Shown piece after piece: positions 58,743 through 64,000 of a stretch of 64,000 nt of DNA; positions within the stretch are counted from its first letter, which is position 1; each line of letters starts with the position of its first letter. The translations under genes and the position numbers were made by a program. This stretch comes from Schauerella fraxinea (GTDB taxonomy: Bacteria > Pseudomonadota > Gammaproteobacteria > Burkholderiales > Burkholderiaceae_B), in the NCBI GenBank assembly GCA_030849945.1, contig JAVDKK010000002.1:682001-746000 (forward strand). Direction: 5' to 3'. Under the pieces are notes generated by a model. The model was not told where the DNA came from and searched no databases. It saw nothing but the letters and a program-made list of their open reading frames with translations.

Positions 58743-60056
58743 ATGGCAACCCACCGTCTCGCGCTCACCGCAGCCGCGCTCATCGCCGCGCTCGCCGGCA
58801 GCGCAGCACACGCCGCTACCGACATCCAATGGTGGCACTCGATGGAAGGCGCATTGGGCGAACGCGTCAATGAACTCGCCAACGAATTCAACAAGAGCCA
58901 ATCGGATTACCAGATCAAGCCCGTCTACAAGGGTAACTACGGCGAGTCGATGAACGCCGGTATCGCCGCGTTCCGCGCCGGCAATGCCCCCGACATCCTC
59001 CAGGTATTCGAGGTCGGCACGGCCACGATGATGAACGCCAAGGGCGCCATCAAACCCGTGCAGCAGATGTCCGAAGAAGCGGGCGACCCGATCGATCCGA
59101 AGGCCTTCATCGGCGCCGTGGCGGGTTACTACTCGGCCGCCGACGGCAAGCTGGTGTCGATGCCCTTCAACAGCTCGACCGTGGTGTTCTACTACAACAA
59201 GGACGCCTTCACCAAGGCTGGCCTCGACGCCGAAAAGCCGCCCAAGACCTGGGAAGAGCTCGGCGCTGCCGCCCAGAAGCTGAAGGCTGCCGGTCAAGAG
59301 TGCGGCTACACGACGTCCTGGCCGTCGTGGACCCAGCTCGAAACGTTCTCGTCGTGGCACAACGTGCCGTACGCCACCAAGGACAACGGCTTCGGCGGTC
59401 TGGATGCGCGTCTGGCCATCACCTCCGATCTGCACGTGCGTCACATGGAAAACCTGGCCAAGATGGGCAAGGAAGGCATGTTCATGTACGGCGGTCGCGG
59501 CGACGAGCCGAACTCGCTGTTCATCTCGGGCAAGTGCGCGATGATCACCGGTTCGAGCGGCCTGCGCGCGAACATCTCCAAGAACGCCAAGTTCGCCTTC
59601 GGTACGTCGACGGTGCCTTACTACGCCGACGTCAAGGGCGCGCCGCAGAACACCATCATCGGTGGCGCGTCGCTGTGGGTCTTCGCCAACAAGTCGCCTG
59701 AAGTCTATAAGGGCGTGACGAAGTTCTTCAAGTTCCTGTCGAGCCCCGAGATCGCCGCTCGCTGGCACCAGCAGACCGGTTATGTACCGGCAACGATCGC
59801 CGCGTACGACCTGACCAAGAAATCCGGTTTCTATGACAAGAATCCGGGCACCGAAGTCGGCGTGACGCAGTTGAACGTGCAAACCACCGCGCAATCGCGT
59901 GGCGTTCGCCTGGGCTTCCTGCCCCAGATCCGCGAAATCGAGGATGCCGAGATCGAGCGTATCGTCTCGGGCAAGACCTCGGCCAAGGATGGTCTGGAAA
60001 GCATGAAGAAACGCGGTGACGACTTGCTGGAACGCTTTGAAAAGAGCGTGAAGTAA
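58743..60056 (+). CDS. ugpB: sn-Glycerol-3-phosphate ABC transporter binding protein UgpB
   Basis: A 437-residue periplasmic binding protein, equal to typical UgpB length. A signal peptide ends AHA|ATDI at about residue 23. Family stretches: IQWWHSMEGALGERVNELANEFN, FEVGTATMMNAKGAIKPV, SMPFNSSTVVFYYNKDAF, TTSWPSWTQLETFSSWHN, and the CAMITGSSGL segment. It binds glycerol-3-phosphate and glycerophosphodiesters. GGAGGAACAA upstream gives a strong start. Tandem hairpins follow the stop, before ugpA. Confidence 0.96.
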   Translation: MATHRLALTAAALIAALAGSAAHAATDIQWWHSMEGALGERVNELANEFNKSQSDYQIKPVYKGNYGESMNAGIAAFRAGNAPDILQVFEVGTATMMNAKGAIKPVQQMSEEAGDPIDPKAFIGAVAGYYSAADGKLVSMPFNSSTVVFYYNKDAFTKAGLDAEKPPKTWEELGAAAQKLKAAGQECGYTTSWPSWTQLETFSSWHNVPYATKDNGFGGLDARLAITSDLHVRHMENLAKMGKEGMFMYGGRGDEPNSLFISGKCAMITGSSGLRANISKNAKFAFGTSTVPYYADVKGAPQNTIIGGASLWVFANKSPEVYKGVTKFFKFLSSPEIAARWHQQTGYVPATIAAYDLTKKSGFYDKNPGTEVGVTQLNVQTTAQSRGVRLGFLPQIREIEDAEIERIVSGKTSAKDGLESMKKRGDDLLERFEKSVK

Positions 60057-60061
60057 TCCCC

Positions 60062-60140
60062 GGAGCACGGGCAGCGGCCACCAGGGCCGCCCTCCCCCGT
60101 GCTCCGTGTCATGAACGCCCGGCGCGCGTCCGCGTCGGGC
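60062..60140 (+). other. Two tandem hairpins between ugpB and ugpA
   Basis: First hairpin 60062-60105: GGAGCACGGG with CCCGTGCTCC, enclosing a smaller GCGGCC/GGCCGC stem. Second 60117-60140: GCCCGGCGCG with CGCGTCGGGC (one G-T pair), followed by TCTATTGTTTTT, a partial terminator. Such an arrangement would let most transcripts end after ugpB and give excess binding protein. Confidence 0.65.
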
Positions 60141-60160
60141 TCTATTGTTTTTAGAGCATT

Positions 60161-61042
60161 ATGGAAAAGCGCGTCGTTTTCGGAAACAAGGCTCTGCCTT
60201 ATCTGCTGCTTGCGCCGCAGTTGATCGTCACGGTCGTTTTCTTTTTCTGGCCGGCCGGTCAGGCCATGTGGCAATCGATGCGTCTTGAGGATGCCTTCGG
60301 GCTCTCGTCGCAATTCGTCGGCCTGGATAACTTCAAAGAGTTGTTCAACCAGCCCACCTATCTGCTGTCGTTTCGCACGACCGCAGTGTTCTCCATACTT
60401 GTCGCCGTGCTGGGCTTGACGGTCTCGCTGTTGCTGGCTGTGATGGCCAACCGCGTGATCCGCGCCGCCAACGTCTACAAAACCTTATTGATCTGGCCCT
60501 ACGCCGTCGCGCCTGCCGTGGTCGGCGTGCTGTGGCTGTTCCTGTTCTCGCCGTCGGTGGGCATCATGGCCGTTTACCTGCGCGATGTGGGCGTGGCCTG
60601 GAACCCGCGCCTGGATGGCGACCAGGCGCTGGCTTTGGTGGTCGTCGCTTCCGTGTGGAAGCAGGTGTCGTACAACTTCCTCTTCTTCCTGGCCGGTCTG
60701 CAATCGATTCCGAAGTCGCTCATCGAAGCGGCCGCAATCGATGGCGCCTCGCCCACCCGCCGCTTCTGGTCCATCGTCTTTCCGTTGCTGTCGCCCACGA
60801 CGTTCTTCCTGCTCGTGGTCAATATCATCTACGCCTTCTTCGACACGTTCGCCGTGATCGATACGACCACCCAAGGTGGCCCGGGCACGTCAACCAGCAT
60901 CCTGGTCTACAAGGTGTACAGCGACGGCTTCCGCGGCCTGGATCTGGGTTCGTCGGCCGCACAGTCGGTGATCCTGATGGTCATCGTCGTGGCCCTTACC
61001 GCCATTCAATTCCGATATATCGACCGCAAGGTGAATTACTGA
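60161..61042 (+). CDS. ugpA: Glycerol-3-phosphate ABC transporter permease UgpA
   Basis: A 293-residue permease with six helices; the EAA loop is LIEAAAIDGASPTRRFWSIV near 187-206. It begins EKRVVFGNKALPYLLLAPQLIVTVVFF, typical of UgpA. No clear Shine-Dalgarno sequence precedes it. It forms the channel with UgpE. Confidence 0.95.
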   Translation: MEKRVVFGNKALPYLLLAPQLIVTVVFFFWPAGQAMWQSMRLEDAFGLSSQFVGLDNFKELFNQPTYLLSFRTTAVFSILVAVLGLTVSLLLAVMANRVIRAANVYKTLLIWPYAVAPAVVGVLWLFLFSPSVGIMAVYLRDVGVAWNPRLDGDQALALVVVASVWKQVSYNFLFFLAGLQSIPKSLIEAAAIDGASPTRRFWSIVFPLLSPTTFFLLVVNIIYAFFDTFAVIDTTTQGGPGTSTSILVYKVYSDGFRGLDLGSSAAQSVILMVIVVALTAIQFRYIDRKVNY

Positions 61043-61063
61043 TGTCTACCGAGGTTTGCCGTC

Positions 61064-61915
61064 ATGGTTGAACGCCGCCCCTGGCTCGATTTCTTTGCCC
61101 ACGCGATTCTGATTCTGGGCATCGTCATCGTCGCTTTCCCCCTTTACGTCACGTTTGTGGCGTCCACCCAAACCGCGCAGGAAGTCGCCAGCGCGCCGAT
61201 GTCGTTGATCCCCGGCTCGCACTTCATCGACAACTACACGCGCGTGCTGTTCGGCGGCACTGAAGGTGCGGGAGCCGCGCCGCCCGTGTTCCGGATGATG
61301 ACCGTCAGCCTGATCATGGCGTTGGCGATCGCGATCGGCAAGATCGTGATCTCGATGCTGTCGGCATTCGCGGTCGTGTATTTCCGCTTTCCGTTCCGCA
61401 TGTTCTTCTTCTGGATGATCTTCGTCACGCTGATGCTGCCGGTAGAAGTCCGTATCGCCCCCACGTACAAGGTGGTGGCCGATTTGGGCATGCTCAACAG
61501 CTACGCGGGCTTGACGTTGCCGTTGATTGCTTCGGCCACGGCAACCTTCCTGTTCCGGCAGTTTTTCCTGACGGTGCCGGATGAACTTGTCGAAGCCGCG
61601 CGCATCGACGGTGCAGGCGCCCTGCGCTTTTTCCGCGACGTGCTGCTGCCGCTGTCCAAAACCAGCATTGCAGCGCTGTTCGTCATCCAGTTCATCTACG
61701 GCTGGAACCAGTATCTGTGGCCGCTGCTCGTCACCACCCAGGAAGACATGTATCCCGTGGTGATCGGCATCAAGCGCATGATCAGCGGTGGCGATAGCGT
61801 GACCGAGTGGAATCTCACCATGGCCACCGCCATGCTGGCGATGCTGCCCCCCGCGCTGGTCGTGATTCTGATGCAGAAATGGTTCGTCAAGGGCCTGGTC
61901 GATACCGAGAAGTAA
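61064..61915 (+). CDS. ugpE: Glycerol-3-phosphate ABC transporter permease UgpE
   Basis: A 283-residue permease with six helices. The EAA loop LVEAARIDGAGALRFFRDVL (about 174-193) and the segment FIYGWNQYLWPLL are diagnostic for the UgpE/MalG-type subunit. It follows ugpA by 21 bp. Confidence 0.95.
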   Translation: MVERRPWLDFFAHAILILGIVIVAFPLYVTFVASTQTAQEVASAPMSLIPGSHFIDNYTRVLFGGTEGAGAAPPVFRMMTVSLIMALAIAIGKIVISMLSAFAVVYFRFPFRMFFFWMIFVTLMLPVEVRIAPTYKVVADLGMLNSYAGLTLPLIASATATFLFRQFFLTVPDELVEAARIDGAGALRFFRDVLLPLSKTSIAALFVIQFIYGWNQYLWPLLVTTQEDMYPVVIGIKRMISGGDSVTEWNLTMATAMLAMLPPALVVILMQKWFVKGLVDTEK

Positions 61916-61941
61916 GCTTCTCCCAAAATTCAAGAATATCT

Positions 61942-63030
61942 ATGGCAACCCTAAGCTTTCGCTCGCTCACCAAAACCTACGCCGGCGACATCAAAGTCAT
62001 CCATGGCATCAACATGGAAGTCGCCGATGGCGAATTCATCGTTATCGTCGGGCCCTCGGGCTGCGGTAAATCGACGCTGATGCGCATGGTCGCCGGTCTC
62101 GAATCGGTGACTGGCGGTGAAATCCTGATCGACGACAAGGTCGTCAACAAGCTCGAACCCGGCGAACGCGATATCGCGATGGTGTTCCAGAACTACGCGC
62201 TGTATCCGCACATGAGCGTGTTCGAGAACATGGCTTATGGCCTGAAGATTCGCAAGTTCTCGAAGGCCGAGATCAAGACGCGCGTGGATGCCGCGGCGCA
62301 GATCCTGGAACTGTCCGCCCTCCTCGACCGGCGTCCGCGCCAATTGTCGGGCGGTCAGCGCCAGCGCGTGGCCATGGGCCGTGCGATCGTGCGCGAACCC
62401 AAGGTGTTCCTGTTCGACGAGCCGCTCTCGAACCTGGACGCCAAGCTGCGCGTGGCGATGCGTCTGGAAATCATCAAGCTGCATCGCCGCCTGAGCACCA
62501 CCAGCCTGTACGTCACGCACGATCAGGTTGAAGCCATGACCCTGGCCGATCGCATGATCGTCATGAACCTGGGTGTGCCCGAACAGATCGGCACGCCGAT
62601 GGAAGTGTTCGAGAAGCCTGCCTCCACCTTCGTCGCCAGCTTTATCGGCTCGCCGCCGATGAACCTGGCCACCGTCGAGGTGAGCGGTGACGGCACGATG
62701 AAGACCTTGGACGGCAATGCGCTCGACATTTCTCCCACCGTGGTGCCGCAATCGGTGCGCGGCCGCAAGATCGTCATCGGCATGCGCCCCGAGCACCTGG
62801 TGCTGGGTGGGCGCGGTGTGCGCGCCGAAGTCGAAATGGTTGAAACGTTGGGTTCGGAACAACTGGTGCATGCGCGCTATGGCAACACCCAGTTGGTGGT
62901 GCGCTGCGCGACCCGCCAACTCGCCGAGTCGGCCATCAGCACCGGTGACACCATCGAGATCGGTCCCGATGGCCGTCATCCGCTGCATTGGTTCGAGGCC
63001 GACACCGGCCGCCGCGTCGCAGGCACCTGA
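61942..63030 (+). CDS. ugpC: Glycerol-3-phosphate ABC transporter ATPase UgpC
   Basis: A 362-residue ATPase. Walker A GPSGCGKS (about 37-44), VFQNYALYPHMSVFENMAYGL, signature LSGGQRQRVAMGRAIV, Walker B VFLFDEPLSNLDAKLR, VTHDQVEAMTLADR, then a TOBE/OB-type domain from about 240 with VIGMRPEHLVLGG. The start at 61942 gives the conserved MATLSFRSLTKTY N terminus. No ugpQ follows; the operon ends at a strong terminator. Confidence 0.96.
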   Translation: MATLSFRSLTKTYAGDIKVIHGINMEVADGEFIVIVGPSGCGKSTLMRMVAGLESVTGGEILIDDKVVNKLEPGERDIAMVFQNYALYPHMSVFENMAYGLKIRKFSKAEIKTRVDAAAQILELSALLDRRPRQLSGGQRQRVAMGRAIVREPKVFLFDEPLSNLDAKLRVAMRLEIIKLHRRLSTTSLYVTHDQVEAMTLADRMIVMNLGVPEQIGTPMEVFEKPASTFVASFIGSPPMNLATVEVSGDGTMKTLDGNALDISPTVVPQSVRGRKIVIGMRPEHLVLGGRGVRAEVEMVETLGSEQLVHARYGNTQLVVRCATRQLAESAISTGDTIEIGPDGRHPLHWFEADTGRRVAGT

Positions 63031-63086
63031 TCGACGTCGCCTGTAGATGACCCCTCATGCGGGTCGCTTCGATCGGCGCCTGTCAA

Positions 63087-63116
63087 TAGACCCGCTTTGA
63101 GCGGGTCTATTTTTTT
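63087..63116 (+). terminator. Rho-independent terminator after ugpC
   Basis: TAGACCCGC and GCGGGTCTA form a 9-bp perfect stem with a 5-nt loop, followed by TTTTTTT. It lies 56 bp past the ugpC stop. Confidence 0.95.
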
Positions 63117-63255
63117 AAGCTTGGCGCCAACGGTGGCAAGGCGTGAACGCGTGGGCGTTAGCCAAGTCCGACGATACCAAGCCGTGGAGGCGTCCGTGTT
63201 GGGCCACCGTGACGATATCGAGGCGCGACGCGTCAGCGTCACGCCCCGTGCCGGC

Positions 63256-64000
63256 TTACTTGGCGACGGTTTTGCTGCCGTCCTTGTGCCACGTGAACAC
63301 ATCGAACTCGAAGTTGTTCAAGTCGCCCTGCTTGTTCCACGATGCCTTGCCGATCGGCGTATCGAACGTATTGGCATGCATGTACTTCGCCACAGCGTCG
63401 GCATCCGTGCTCTTGGCGCCCTTGATGGCATCTGCAATCACTTGCGTCGCGGCGTAAGCCGACAATTGGAACGCGCCCGACGGGTTGCGCTTCTTGGCTT
63501 CGAACGCCTTCACGATCTCGGCATTGGCCGGGTTTTGCGAGAAGTCGGCGGGCAAGGTGAGCAGCATGCCTTCAACGGCGGCGCCGGCGATGGCGTTGAT
63601 GTCGGGGTTACCCACGCCTTCAGGACCCATGAACTTGGCCTTCAGGCCTTGCTCGGACGCCTGGCGCAGCAAGAGGCCCATCTCGGGGTGATAGCCGCCG
63701 TAGTAAACGAAGTCGGCACCGGCACTCTTGAGCTTGGTGATGACGGCCGAGAAATCGCTGTCGCCTGCGTTGATGCCTTCGAACATGGCGACCTTCGTGC
63801 CCGCTTTTTCAAGCCCGTCGCGCACTGAGGTGGCGACCCCTTGACCGTAAGATTGCTTGTCGTGCAGCACAGCGACCGTTTTGGGTTTGGCCACTTCCAG
63901 AATGAACTTGGCGGCGGCGGGACCTTGCTGGTCGTCGCGGCCGATCGTGCGGAAAATGAAGTCGTAGCGCTTGCCATCGGTGAGCGCGGGCGCGGTGGCG
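63256..64000 (-). CDS. LivK-like ABC transporter binding protein, cut by the window end
   Basis: The C-terminal ~247 residues of a HAAT-family periplasmic binding protein; the N terminus lies beyond position 64000. It is a clear paralogue of the binding protein at 55874-56992: both share RTIGRDDQQGP, a DSD(F/Y)SAVITKLKSAG stretch, (Y/F)GGYHPE(M/L)GLLLRQ and a closing NFEF(A/D)V segment. Adjacent permease genes are not visible on this side, so it may work with the LivHMGF proteins encoded 8 kb away. The ligand is unknown. Confidence 0.93.
   Translation of the reverse strand, partial: ATAPALTDGKRYDFIFRTIGRDDQQGPAAAKFILEVAKPKTVAVLHDKQSYGQGVATSVRDGLEKAGTKVAMFEGINAGDSDFSAVITKLKSAGADFVYYGGYHPEMGLLLRQASEQGLKAKFMGPEGVGNPDINAIAGAAVEGMLLTLPADFSQNPANAEIVKAFEAKKRNPSGAFQLSAYAATQVIADAIKGAKSTDADAVAKYMHANTFDTPIGKASWNKQGDLNNFEFDVFTWHKDGSKTVAK

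Overview
The window is a GC-rich, densely coding chromosomal segment of a Burkholderiales bacterium, most likely of the Alcaligenaceae/Bordetella-Achromobacter type. This is inferred from the pair of Bug-type (TctC) binding proteins, the three hydrophobic-amino-acid (HAAT/Liv) systems, the complete wspABCDEF-R cluster, and the gene pairs proC-yhhQ and pxpBC-pxpA. No rRNA, tRNA, CRISPR array, insertion sequence or prophage was seen. The only recombinase is housekeeping XerD.

Layout. (1) 1-2.2 kb: two tandem Bug receptors. (2) 2.2-7.1 kb, minus strand: an operon for four-carbon sugar acids (KdgT-like permease, DUF1537 kinase, PdxA2, GntR/HutC regulator). It is followed by a very small transcription unit that has its own promoter, Shine-Dalgarno sequence, 10-codon ORF and terminator, and then a DUF4760 gene. 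(3) 7.2-12.9 kb: a LacI regulator, a four-gene ABC importer and a GpdQ-like phosphodiesterase, all overlapping; they are divided from the sugar-acid operon by a perfect 33-bp palindrome. (4) 13-18.5 kb: a small membrane protein, a FeeM/AHL-synthase-like acyltransferase next to a membrane GGDEF/EAL protein, and psd with a strong terminator. (5) 18.5-32.1 kb: a long catabolic operon holding an amidohydrolase, a three-subunit molybdenum hydroxylase, a CoxG-like protein, a DUF1116/AllG-like protein, an SDR, an Fe(II)/2-oxoglutarate oxygenase and a complete HAAT importer. (6) 32.2-37.6 kb, minus strand: tetR, xerD, pxpBCA (5-oxoprolinase) and a MarR regulator. Three consecutive genes here carry simple-repeat protein insertions. 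(7) 37.8-40.9 kb: envelope/stress genes (a SYLF lipoprotein, a glycine-zipper protein, an ElaB/YqjD protein) and a membrane metallophosphoesterase. (8) 40.9-49.7 kb, minus strand: the full Wsp surface-sensing cluster, in the order A-B-C-D-E-F-R. (9) 49.8-64 kb: DUF423, a PQQ sugar dehydrogenase, a GST, a canonical liv operon with its binding protein, yhhQ, proC, ugpBAEC, and a second LivK-like gene cut by the window end.

How the genes work together. Regions 1-3 look like uptake and entry-level metabolism of small acids and phosphodiesters, feeding triose phosphates and glycerol phosphate. Region 5 has the gene content of an undescribed pathway for a nitrogen heterocycle or ureido compound: HAAT import, molybdenum-dependent hydroxylation, hydrolytic ring opening, possible carbamoyl-group handling, and dehydrogenase/oxygenase steps. 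This is the best candidate for an undescribed system in the window. Region 8 converts surface contact into c-di-GMP, and the 7TM-GGDEF-EAL protein in region 4 is a second c-di-GMP enzyme, possibly tied to an acyl-amino-acid synthase. All three transporter clusters that begin with a binding-protein gene have a GC-rich hairpin directly after that gene.
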